Assembly (NCBI GenBank): GCA_030630935.1
Contig: DAOVMD010000075.1
Span: forward strand, 1 to 10,245
Reading direction: 5' to 3'
DNA: 10,245 bases
Source: Candidatus Mcinerneyibacteriota bacterium
GTDB taxonomy: Bacteria; AUK180; JAQVHJ01
Shown: positions 1-5,985 of the stretch, one piece after another
Layout of the letters: each line of letters opens with the position of its first letter
Numbering within the stretch: position 1 is the stretch's first letter
Translations under genes and position numbers: made by a program
The notes under the pieces: model-generated
Told to the model about the DNA's origin: nothing
The model's database searches: none
What the model saw: only the letters and a program-made list of their open reading frames with translations

Positions 1-120
1 AATTCTTCAGCAGGTCGGCGACCAAAGGGAGTAGATCCCGATTTTTTATATCGGGAGAACTTAAGAGAACAAAAAGAAACAAACAAAAAGAAAAATATTT
101 AACAGGGACCTTTACGAGAC
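1..120. repeat. Interspersed hairpin repeat with purine-rich tail
   Basis: No gene is visible here. A perfect 7-bp inverted repeat, TCCCGAT (36-42) and ATCGGGA (50-56), is followed by an A/G-rich tail with many AAAAAG and AACAAA runs, and then by TTTAACAGGGACC near 100-113. The same architecture (CCCGA hairpin, purine tail, AACAGGGA) recurs around 2604-2724, 6208-6275 and 10074-10245. This copy is therefore treated as a member of an interspersed family and not as a terminator for an unseen upstream gene. It could still terminate a gene ending before position 1, but no T-tract follows the stem. Confidence 0.6.
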
Positions 121-180
121 TTATAAGTGGCTTATTTAAATTGTTTATATATGTTTAAAACTGCTATTGCTTAATAAGAC

Positions 181-465
181 ATTTGAATGCAAAATTAACT
201 ACTGAACACGTTGAACACACTGAAAAAAAATGTTTGCATTTGAATACTGTAACGAATGCTATTATAACAACATTTCAACACTTTAACAATCTCAACTCTC
301 GCACATTTGAACACATGCAGAGCATGTATATAATAACTCTTGAACAATTGAACCATCACAACTTGTTTAGCATTTGAACGGTTTATTAACACTTCAACAA
401 TTGAACTATTAAAACATTTTTAACATTTTAACGTTTTTCAACTCTTGAACTATTTAACTCTTATT
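181..465 (-). repeat. Degenerate octamer repeat array (GTTNAANN), copy 1
   Basis: Read on the minus strand this stretch is a string of units such as GTTCAATT, GTTGAAGT, GTTCAAAT and GTTAAAGT, often spaced exactly eight bases apart. A perfect hairpin, ACATGC (313-318) and GCATGT (322-327) with a 3-base loop, lies inside it. Short ORFs run through on both strands, but they merely translate the repeat (Asn, Leu, Glu, His rich), lack ribosome sites and resemble no protein. Related arrays occur at 5675-5795 and 8425-8480. Confidence 0.65.
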
Positions 466-469
466 TACC

Positions 470-498
470 TTGATAATCGTATGGATTTATGATATACT
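470..498 (+). promoter_or_regulatory. Sigma70-type promoter for the lipoprotein gene
   Basis: TTGATA (470-475) and TATACT (493-498) are separated by 17 bases. The predicted start near 505 leaves a short leader of about 18 bases that carries the GAGG ribosome site at 513-516. Confidence 0.7.
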
Positions 499-522
499 AA
501 AATATAGATAATGAGGATTAGA

Positions 523-1227
523 ATGAAGAAGAGATATTTTTACATTCTTAGTTTGTTGTTAATTATATTGTTATTACAATCATGTTCATCGAATTATTTG
601 AAGGAAAAGAGGCATTATATTAAAATAAATAGATACAAAAAAAATGTTTCCCAGGAATATGGTAAAAACAGTTTCTCTCTTTCAAAATTAGATATTAAGG
701 AAGAGGATATTAAATGGACATTGAGAGTGAAGTTCAAAGATTATATTAGTTCGGATATAATTAATGATATCATTGAAAATAATAATTGCACTATTTTTTC
801 AAAGAAAGAAGATAATTTTTATTATATCTTAACTCCTGGGGAAAAGAACTATAAAAATGTTTCTTTTTATTATCAATTATTTAAAGACTTGAATCAAGTT
901 GCTTTAAATAAATCAACAAAAGGAAAAGAAGTATATTATTCGGAACTATTAGATTTTTCTTTTGAGTATTATACCCCTATTGGTGAAGAAGGTTTATCAG
1001 TAATTTTTAGAGAAAATCTTACATCAGATCAGAAAAAAGAATTTTTACTAAAGTATAAAATGAAAATCTTGTTATTTGAAGATTATAAAAAAACTCTTTC
1101 AGAATCAAATTATCTTTATGTTAACTTCCCAGCAGAAGATTTTTTAGAAATTTATACACAATTAATTAAAGATGGTAGGGTGAAAAGAGTTGAATTTTGT
1201 TACGCAATTATTGTAATGGCAAAATGA
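523..1227 (+). CDS. Lipoprotein of unknown function with two similar halves
   Basis: Predicted lipoprotein of 234 residues. The N-terminus MKKRYFYI is followed by a leucine/isoleucine-rich core and a lipobox LQSC, with the acylated cysteine at residue 21, so export by Sec and anchoring by signal peptidase II are expected. I chose the ATG at 523 over the one at 511 because GAGG at 513-516 sits six bases before it; the upstream ATG would overlap its own ribosome site. The mature part is lysine- and tyrosine-rich. Two segments, about residues 67-128 and 159-226, follow a similar pattern: V-x-F then S-D, a helix, a hydrophobic strand, an F/Y-rich helix and a closing V. This suggests a duplicated alpha/beta unit, loosely like subtilase pro-domain (I9/fervidolysin-N) folds; that comparison is inference. 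No catalytic motif is visible. It stands alone, with repeats on both sides, and ends in TGA. Confidence 0.8.
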   Translation: MKKRYFYILSLLLIILLLQSCSSNYLKEKRHYIKINRYKKNVSQEYGKNSFSLSKLDIKEEDIKWTLRVKFKDYISSDIINDIIENNNCTIFSKKEDNFYYILTPGEKNYKNVSFYYQLFKDLNQVALNKSTKGKEVYYSELLDFSFEYYTPIGEEGLSVIFRENLTSDQKKEFLLKYKMKILLFEDYKKTLSESNYLYVNFPAEDFLEIYTQLIKDGRVKRVEFCYAIIVMAK

Positions 1228-1482
1228 ACAGGATTAAAGTAAAAAAGTAAAAAGTGAATGACCGGCACCCTATTTTGCGTTTGTTTATAACGATTGGTGT
1301 ATAAAGATTCAACTGAATGCAAAAAGAATTTTAACAGGGATGGACGGGATTAACGGGATTGAAAGATAGCATCACTTCACTCTGCAAGTAAAAATTAATA
1401 ATGAACAATGAAGGGGGTTTCACACCCATAAATCATAGATGTGTAGCGAAGATCTAGCAAAGCGTCAAGCGAAGCGAAACTA
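1228..1482. repeat. Repeat mosaic between lipoprotein and HEPN gene
   Basis: No coding signal is seen. Pieces recognised are: AATAGGGTGCCGGTCAT on the minus strand (about 1258-1275); TTTTAACAGGGA followed by GGACGGGATTAACGGGATT, a type of intergenic repeat common in many genomes (1329-1362); GCATCACTTCACTCTGCA (1369-1386), which matches 8215-8232 with two differences; a GGGTTTCACACCC mini-hairpin near 1415-1427; and GAAGATCTAGCAAAGCGTC (1448-1466), which matches 6112-6130 with two differences. No convincing terminator was found for either convergent gene. Confidence 0.6.
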
Positions 1483-1926
1483 TTATGACTGGATTTTCTC
1501 TAATAATTCTTTCATTTGTTCAAGAAATAACTTAGCAGAATTCAAGGCATTTTTAGCATCATCATTTGCTGCAAAAAAACTTAAATTATATTGATTATTA
1601 TGTCTGATATTTCTGTGGTAATCAAGAAGTTCAGTCCACTTTTCATTAAGTTTCTCAGTTTTAACATATTTTTCATGAAGGTATCTTGAAACACATAAAT
1701 GATTCTTCTCCCTCCAACCATCATTAAATAAAATTGCTCTTGCTGAATGAAACATTACCATATAGGAAGCAATTACGGAGGAATTAAAGGCCATACTTTC
1801 TAAAGTTATCTTTGATTCAAGTAACCATTTTTCAGCTTTTTCAATTGAACGTGAAGCATTATCTTTAGATGGAGGAATCCTTCTTAAAAACCCGCCCTCA
1901 ACGCAATCGTTATAACTGTAAGTCAT
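1483..1926 (-). CDS. HEPN-domain protein (putative RNase toxin of an MNT/HEPN pair)
   Basis: A 147-residue, almost wholly alpha-helical protein of the HEPN superfamily, closest in feel to the UPF0332 branch. Visible family features are the 'SYMVMFHSARAILF' helix (about residues 54-67), 'DGWREKNH' (69-76), which resembles the loop of UPF0332 proteins, and the late polar motif R105-N-I-R108-H109 followed by Y113. That last motif is where HEPN RNases carry their R-x4-6-H catalytic residues and where HepT toxins carry an H-x-Y modified by the partner. The spacing here (R-x3-H-x3-Y) is not the textbook form. In known MNT/HEPN systems the HEPN protein is an RNase and the nucleotidyltransferase neutralises it by AMPylation. 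The gene starts inside the end of the upstream nucleotidyltransferase gene (17-base overlap), so the two are co-transcribed and probably translationally coupled. It ends in TAA. A non-toxic role is possible. Confidence 0.8.
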   Translation of the reverse strand: MTYSYNDCVEGGFLRRIPPSKDNASRSIEKAEKWLLESKITLESMAFNSSVIASYMVMFHSARAILFNDGWREKNHLCVSRYLHEKYVKTEKLNEKWTELLDYHRNIRHNNQYNLSFFAANDDAKNALNSAKLFLEQMKELLEKIQS

Positions 1927-2449
1927 TTAATTCTCCATAAATAATTATAGAACCAAATACAAGAGAGTTGTAAAATAAATTATCCTCGGTTTTGAGGTGT
2001 TTAATTTTCTTTGATGTAAGAAACAGAATGTTAATCTTATCTATTTTTGTAGAAATTTCAGAAGATAGTTTTGCAAGTTTGTTTTCACTTACTTCATCAT
2101 GTATTATCCAAAAATCAACATCAGATTCTTCATTGTTCTCTCCTTTTGCACAACTTCCATATATGCCTGCTGATTTGATAAAATCATATTTTTTCAAAAC
2201 AATAATAGATAATTTCTTTATATTTAACAATATTTTTATTCCTCTTCCAATAGCAGAATTTGCAACAAGATATTTCCCGTTTACTTTTTTTAAAATACTT
2301 TCCTTTACTAAAATATTTAGATATTTTGAAACCAGACCTTTACTGACTTTCAATTTAGAAGCAATTCTGTTGACACTTATTATGCCTTTCATGAAAATCA
2401 CTTCATTGAGTATTTTAGTTCTTTCCTTAGTTGAAAATAACTTTTCCAT
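1910..2449 (-). CDS. Winged-HTH / minimal nucleotidyltransferase fusion (MNT antitoxin)
   Basis: A 179-residue two-domain protein. Residues 1-65 form a winged helix-turn-helix: 'VNRIASKLKVSKGLVSKYLNI' spans the two helices, followed by 'ILKKVNGKYLV' as the wing. Residues about 85-175 are a minimal nucleotidyltransferase: G98-S99-C-A-K-G is the phosphate-binding turn, and S109-D110-V-D112-F-W is the metal-binding Asp pair. The third acidic position normally found on the later strand seems to be Asn140 in 'KINILFL', so activity may be weak or changed. In MNT/HEPN systems this partner AMPylates and neutralises the HEPN toxin; the fused DNA-binding domain suggests it also represses its own operon. 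ATG 2449 has GAGGTG upstream at good spacing. The gene lies first in the operon and its 3' end overlaps the HEPN gene. Confidence 0.85.
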   Translation of the reverse strand: MEKLFSTKERTKILNEVIFMKGIISVNRIASKLKVSKGLVSKYLNILVKESILKKVNGKYLVANSAIGRGIKILLNIKKLSIIVLKKYDFIKSAGIYGSCAKGENNEESDVDFWIIHDEVSENKLAKLSSEISTKIDKINILFLTSKKIKHLKTEDNLFYNSLVFGSIIIYGELNDLQL

Positions 2450-2471
2450 GTTTACACCTCATAAACATATT

Positions 2472-2488
2472 GTTCACAGTACGTGAAC
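2472..2488. promoter_or_regulatory. Palindromic operator candidate of the MNT/HEPN operon
   Basis: GTTCAC and GTGAAC form perfect 6-base arms around AGTAC. A further TGTTCA half-site follows at 2493-2498. The palindrome lies just downstream of the -10 box, over the early transcript, where a bound repressor would block transcription. The winged-HTH antitoxin is the obvious candidate binder, but this is inference. Confidence 0.55.
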
Positions 2489-2499
2489 CCTTTGTTCAT

Positions 2500-2528
2500 A
2501 TTATATAAACATTTTTTAGATTTGTCAA
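2500..2528 (-). promoter_or_regulatory. Consensus sigma70 promoter for the MNT/HEPN operon
   Basis: On the minus strand, TTGACA (2528-2523) and TATAAT (2505-2500) are both perfect consensus hexamers with the ideal 17-base spacer. Such a strong promoter with a palindrome at the start site is typical of an autorepressed toxin-antitoxin operon. Confidence 0.85.
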
Positions 2529-2563
2529 GTGTTTTTTTGCTCTTGATGTTACAATATGAAAAA
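2523..2563 (-). repeat. 41-bp promoter-upstream block, copy A
   Basis: This segment matches 8149-8189 at 36 of 41 positions by eye. The final 20 bases (plus-strand TGATGTTACAATATGAAAAA) are identical. It begins at the -35 hexamer and runs upstream, so both copies stand in the same place relative to their promoters. Confidence 0.75.
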
Positions 2564-2603
2564 GTAATAATGTTGCGACCATAAGATATTAAGGGGAGTC
2601 AGT

Positions 2604-2724
2604 CGGAAGTTTACCCCGAATTTATTTCGGGGATGAGGATACAACCGAATCGGGAAAGACTATTAAGGAAAAAGAAAAAAACAAAAAACAAAAAGAATAA
2701 TTTTAACCACTAGTAAACTCCGGA
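2604..2724. repeat. Hairpin repeat CCCCGAA/TTCGGGG with purine tail
   Basis: A perfect inverted repeat, CCCCGAA (2614-2620) and TTCGGGG (2626-2632), is flanked on the left by CGGAAGTTTA, which on the other strand is the TAAACTTCCG arm of this family. An AAAAAGAAAAAAAC-type tail and TAAACTCCGGA (2714-2724) follow. The same TAAACTCCGGA word follows CCCG hairpins at 6227-6237 and 10134-10144. No gene is visible from 2564 to 2734. Confidence 0.65.
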
Positions 2725-2734
2725 GATTTTTTCC

Positions 2735-2763
2735 TTGAAAAGTTACATTGTTTTTGTTATAAT
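2735..2763 (+). promoter_or_regulatory. Sigma70-type promoter for the peptide/ABC transporter operon
   Basis: TTGAAA (2735-2740) and TATAAT (2758-2763) are separated by exactly 17 bases. A strong ribosome site and a 20-codon ORF lie immediately downstream. Confidence 0.8.
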
Positions 2764-2783
2764 TAAAAAAACGAGGAGTTATT

Positions 2784-2846
2784 ATGTCGAAGAAATTTGC
2801 TTTATTTTCATCTAAAGGATTTTACTTTACCCCGTCGACCTTTTAA
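2784..2846 (+). CDS. Twenty-residue peptide ORF ahead of an ABC exporter
   Basis: ATG at 2784 is preceded five bases earlier by GAGGAG (2773-2778), and TAA closes the frame at 2844. The peptide starts MSKKFALFSSKG and ends FYFTPSTF: a basic N-terminus, then a Ser/Thr- and aromatic-rich tail with five Phe and one Tyr in total. It is the first ORF after a strong promoter and lies 34 bases before the ABC ATPase gene. I do not recognise it. It could be a secreted peptide (signal or bacteriocin-like) exported by the adjoining transporter, a leader peptide controlling the transporter, or chance. The perfectly placed promoter and ribosome site argue for translation. No modifying enzyme such as a radical SAM protein is next to it in this window. 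Confidence 0.5.
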   Translation: MSKKFALFSSKGFYFTPSTF

Positions 2847-2880
2847 TACTATTTATAAAAGAGATTTTTAGGAGCTTAGT

Positions 2881-3852
2881 CTGAAAAAGGATTTATTAAT
2901 TGTAAAAAATTTATCGAAATCATTTTGGAATAAAAAAGAAAAACAATATGATGTTATAATTTCAGATATTTCGTTTAATATAAGCGAGAATGAAGCGGTA
3001 GGATTGTTAGGTAACAATGGTGCGGGAAAATCAACAATTCTTAGATGTATATCCGGATTAATGAAACCTGATTCCGGAGAGGTGATTTTAGACGGTATCA
3101 ATAAAGATAATAAAAAGCGAGCATTTCTCTCCAGAATGTTTCTGTTAATTGAAGGTTCGCAAATGTGTTTCCCAAGATTTACGGTCTGGGAGAACCTTAA
3201 GTACATTTCAAGATTACGGGGAATGGATTTTAAAAAGAAATCAGATGCAGCATTAAATTACCTGGAAATATTTCAATTAACAGAGAAGAAAAATTCATTA
3301 ATGCAAATCCTATCTACAGGAATGCAAAAAAAGGTTTCTATTATTATGTCTTTAATCTCCGATGCTAAATTAGTAATAATGGACGAACCTGTTTCAAGTT
3401 TGGACCTTGAAACAAGAGAAGCATTTCTTTCTCAATTTCTAAATGCGATTAAGCAGAATAAAGAAAAATCATTTCTCATTACATCTCACGATCTTAGATT
3501 TATAGAAAGAAGTTGTGATAAGGTAATCTTATTGTCGAAAGGAAAAATAGTTGCCCAGGATAATGTTAAAAACCTTAAAAGTATATTCTCTTCAAGTACT
3601 TTTTTAATTATAGGATCTATTAATAATATCAAAGATATTGAAATAGTTTGTAATAAATTCCCCGGAACAAAGATATTAGAAAGCGAAAACCCAATTAAGA
3701 TTGAATATAATTTTATTCAACAAGGAAGTTATCAAGATATTTATCCTTTTCTTAACGCTCTTAAGACAATAGAATTCCAAATCAATTCTGTTGAAAAAGC
3801 AGTTCCAGACCTCGAGTTTATTTACAAAAAACTAATATTTAAACGAGATTAG
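2881..3852 (+). CDS. ABC transporter ATP-binding protein (ABC-2 / multidrug exporter type), CTG start
   Basis: ATPase subunit of an ABC-2 type exporter (CcmA/DrrA/NatA-like), 323 residues if begun at CTG 2881. Motifs in order: N-terminal strand 'LLIVKNLSKSFW'; Walker A G44-NNGAGKS-T52; 'EGSQMCFPRFTVWENL', the Q-loop region; signature LSTGM at 144-148; Walker B 'LVIMDEP' ending D168-E169-P170; D-loop SSLD; H-loop 'ITSHD' with His203. A C-terminal extension of about 90 residues follows, as in drug and antibiotic exporters. No ATG, GTG or TTG lies between the in-frame stop at 2869 and codon 42. CTG 2881, with AGGAG six bases upstream, restores the whole N-terminal strand, so CTG (or less likely ATT 2899) must be the start. 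The gene ends in TAG, one base before the permease gene. It would energise export of an unknown substrate. Confidence 0.9.
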   Translation: MKKDLLIVKNLSKSFWNKKEKQYDVIISDISFNISENEAVGLLGNNGAGKSTILRCISGLMKPDSGEVILDGINKDNKKRAFLSRMFLLIEGSQMCFPRFTVWENLKYISRLRGMDFKKKSDAALNYLEIFQLTEKKNSLMQILSTGMQKKVSIIMSLISDAKLVIMDEPVSSLDLETREAFLSQFLNAIKQNKEKSFLITSHDLRFIERSCDKVILLSKGKIVAQDNVKNLKSIFSSSTFLIIGSINNIKDIEIVCNKFPGTKILESENPIKIEYNFIQQGSYQDIYPFLNALKTIEFQINSVEKAVPDLEFIYKKLIFKRD

Positions 3853-3853
3853 T

Positions 3854-4615
3854 ATGAAATATTTAATTACAATTATTGAAATGAAAATTATTGAAAGTAA
3901 GCGCTATTCATTTCAACTAATAACTGATATTATAAAAAAGATTCTACTTTTTGTATTGGTTTTCTATGGGATAAAATTTGGATTAAAGGGATATATTAAT
4001 TATGATTCTTCAGCTGTTTTAATAATAAACTATGTGTCGTTTATCTTTGTATTTATCAGTTTATTAATTCCAAGCATTGTTACACAAGAATATATAAAGT
4101 TAAATTTATTGGAGTTTTTCTATTCTTTACCTAAACCCTTTTTTGTCTTTCTAATCTTACGAACATTTATTGAGATTTTATTTGAATTGGTCCTAAATGT
4201 AATCATTATATTTATTCTATAAATATTCTTCAAAAGTTTAGGGATGTTTAATTTGAATTTCTTAATAATTTTATTGCTTCTTCTTATTTCAAGTATTGGA
4301 ACAATCGGTTTGGGACTTCTAATGGCAGGTTTAACTCTTTATCATAAGAAAATCGGCGGGATAATGGGGTTCTATATGTCAGCTTATTTCGCGGTATCAA
4401 TATTTCTGAAAAACACAATGTTTGTAAATCTCTTACCGTTCTACAAAACATTCGGAATAATTAATGAAATTATTAAATACAACGAAATTAATATTGGCGG
4501 AGATGATATCCTATTAATATTTTTATCTACAATTCCATACTTTTTATTAGGATTATTAATCTTTAAAATCTCAGAAAAATGTGCATTGAAAAAGGGAAAC
4601 TTAAAAGAGATTTAA
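3854..4615 (+). pseudogene. ABC-2 type permease, split by one in-frame TAA
   Basis: Membrane subunit partner of the ATPase, starting one base after its stop. A single frame runs from 3854 to 4615 (253 codons plus TAA, a normal length for this family) but is interrupted by TAA at 4220-4222. The first part (122 residues) has about three membrane helices near residues 29-47, 55-76 and 96-122. After the stop the same frame continues, with an ATG at 4244, for about three more helices, including 'FLIILLLLLISSIGTIGLGLL' and 'ILLIFLSTIPYFLLGLLIF'. Together they make the six-helix ABC-2 layout. The likely reading is a recent nonsense mutation. Alternatives are a sequencing error, or two separately translated half-permeases: ATG 4244 lies 21 bases after the stop, preceded only by a weak AGGG directly abutting it. 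Confidence 0.8.
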
Positions 4616-4632
4616 TAATACAAATTATAAAA

Positions 4633-4650
4633 GAATAGAGTGCCGATCTT
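4633..4650 (+). repeat. Gene-end repeat element, diverged copy
   Basis: GAATAGAGTGCCGATCTT is a diverged copy of the GAATAGGGTGCCGGTCTATG element found at 8390 and 9722. As at those sites, it begins shortly after a stop codon. It is flanked by AAAAGA and TCTTTTATTTTTT, which could make a weak stem followed by T's, so it may also act as the permease terminator. Confidence 0.45.
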
Positions 4651-4705
4651 TTATTTTTTACTTGATTTAGATGTGTTTTTATTTCGCTAATATATTATTT
4701 TTTTC

Positions 4706-4734
4706 TTGCTTTTTGGTGACAAATAGTACATAAT
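4706..4734 (+). promoter_or_regulatory. Putative promoter of the AbiE operon
   Basis: TTGCTT (4706-4711), 17 bases, then CATAAT (4729-4734). CATAAT is repeated at 4742-4747, and an ATTATTGTTGC stretch follows, giving imperfect symmetry that an AbiEi-type autorepressor might bind. No Shine-Dalgarno precedes the ATG at 4782. A TATAAT lies at 4772-4777 without a clear -35, so a near-leaderless transcript is an alternative. Confidence 0.45.
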
Positions 4735-4781
4735 GTATATGCATAATAACCCTAAACGCATTATTGTTGCATATAATTAAC

Positions 4782-5582
4782 ATGGATAGAGAAAAAAGGA
4801 ATAAAAGGACAGTTTTATCAGAAAAGGAAGCAGACTTACTTGAGACGTTGGTTAGCAGGTTTGGTGAGGTCGTTCGCTTTGAGGAGATTTATTCTCTATT
4901 GAAAGGTGAGCAGAGACGGTAGGTTACGCGTAATTTGGTATATAAACTGGAAAAGAATGGCTGGTTTGTCAGAATTAAGAAAGGGACATATTATATATCC
5001 GATTTAAATTCAAGAGGATTTTTAAAATTATCTCCTTATAAAACCGCACAGGTGATAGCAGAGGATTCTTATATTTCGTTTGAGAACTCACTACAATTTC
5101 ATAAAATGTTTGATCAGTTATTAAGAACCTATACATCAGTTTCTTTAAATCAACATAGAGATAGAGAGATCAATAATTTAGTATTCAAGTACAAGAAGAC
5201 CACTCCTGATCATTATTATGGTTGGGAAGAAGAGAACATAGAAAACTATTTAGTAAGGATCGCTACTCCTGAAAAGGCTATTATAGATATGCTTTATTTT
5301 AATAGAGAGCTCTTAACCGTAGATTTGATTCTTGAGATTTTGAGGAATTACGAAAAAGATTTTAATTTTAATAAGCTATTTGAGTTTTCTAAACGAAACA
5401 AAATAATCATTACCCGGGCTTTGGGTTTTATATTTGATTTATTAAAATTTGATTCCACAAAATTTCATGAAATAATAAAAACTCGTAATGACTCTGCGAA
5501 TCTAACTAAGGATGCTGAAATTTTTAATAGTAAGTGGCGGTTGTATTATAATAAAGAATTGAGGAAATATGAAGATTTTTAA
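4782..5582 (+). pseudogene. abiEi: AbiEi-type antitoxin/repressor with an amber codon
   Basis: The frame from ATG 4782 to TAA 5582 (266 codons) reads as an AbiEi family protein, the repressor-antitoxin of type IV AbiE toxin-antitoxin and phage-abortive systems. An N-terminal winged helix-turn-helix (about residues 12-75) ends in 'LEKNGWFVRIKKGTYYI', a hallmark of the family. The middle has 'SYISFENSLQFH' and 'RIATPEKAIIDMLYF', the conserved region of AbiEi/predicted transcriptional regulator proteins. TAG at 4920-4922 (codon 47) cuts the recognition-helix region in 'GEQRR*VTRNL'. A CAG-to-TAG change would explain it. Translation could restart at TTG 4935, but that product would lack most of the DNA-binding domain. 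The 3' end overlaps the abiEii start by 14 bases, the usual arrangement of this pair. Confidence 0.8.
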
Positions 5583-5985
5583 ATTTGAATTAATGAACCG
5601 ACGTCAGCTTGAACAGATTAACAAGCGTACTTTAAAGTATCATCTTGCTGCAGCAGAAAAGGGGAAAAAGTTAAATTGTTAAAGAGTTAAAAAGATGTTG
5701 AAGAGTGCGGAAGCTAGGATAGTTCAATTGTTGAAATGTTAAAAAACGTTAAAGTGTGCTGGGGCTTTGATAGTTCAAATGTTAAAATGTTATTGTAGAT
5801 TTTCGGAGGATGTTGATTTTACGGCAGTTGATAAAGATAAAATTCTATCTAATTGGCAGGTTGCGAAACAGCAGCAGGAAAAAGCAACCTGCGAGATTTA
5901 CTGCACTGAAGAAGTATCAGGTTCTGACATTGAAAAATTAATCAATAATTTTAAATTCAATGAGATTGCAAAAAACGCAGATTAA
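5569..5985 (+). pseudogene. abiEii: AbiEii nucleotidyltransferase toxin, core replaced by repeats
   Basis: Remnant of the AbiEii toxin gene. ATG 5569, with GAGG four bases upstream, begins 'RRQLEQINKRTLKYHLAAAEK', matching the conserved AbiEii N-terminus. 'RFSEDVDFTAVD', the family's metal-binding Asp motif, resumes at 5797 in the same frame. Between them (about 5662-5796, 135 bases) the expected stretch with the K-G-G-T-A nucleotide-binding motif is gone. GTTNAANN octamer repeat DNA with stops at 5680 and 5740 stands in its place. After 'DKDKILSNWQVAK' the sequence no longer looks like AbiEii, and the frame ends at TAA 5985, whereas family members continue for some 200 residues more. The gene cannot encode an active toxin. 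Its loss makes the loss of abiEi unsurprising. Confidence 0.75.
5675..5795 (+). repeat. Octamer repeat array inside abiEii, copy 2
   Basis: Units GTTAAATT/GTTAAAGA and GTTCAATT-GTTGAAAT-GTTAAAAA form the array. A larger direct repeat of about 49 bases is visible: AGTGCGG...GATAGTTCAATTGTTGAAATG (5704-5741), then AGTGTGCTGGG...GATAGTTCAAATGTTAAAATG (5753-5792). It occupies the place of the AbiEii active-site segment. Confidence 0.65.

Noticed and set aside
183-392. Overlapping short ORFs on both strands
   Set aside because: They translate the octamer repeat, have no ribosome site and no protein-like composition.
1992-2486. 164-codon plus-strand ORF
   Set aside because: It is antisense to the well-supported nucleotidyltransferase gene and has a shadow-like Phe/Ile/Leu composition.
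4616-4705. Possible terminator after the permease
   Set aside because: The AAAAGA/TCTTTT stem is A-T only with a long loop, and it overlaps the repeat element. It is mentioned under that repeat, not called separately.
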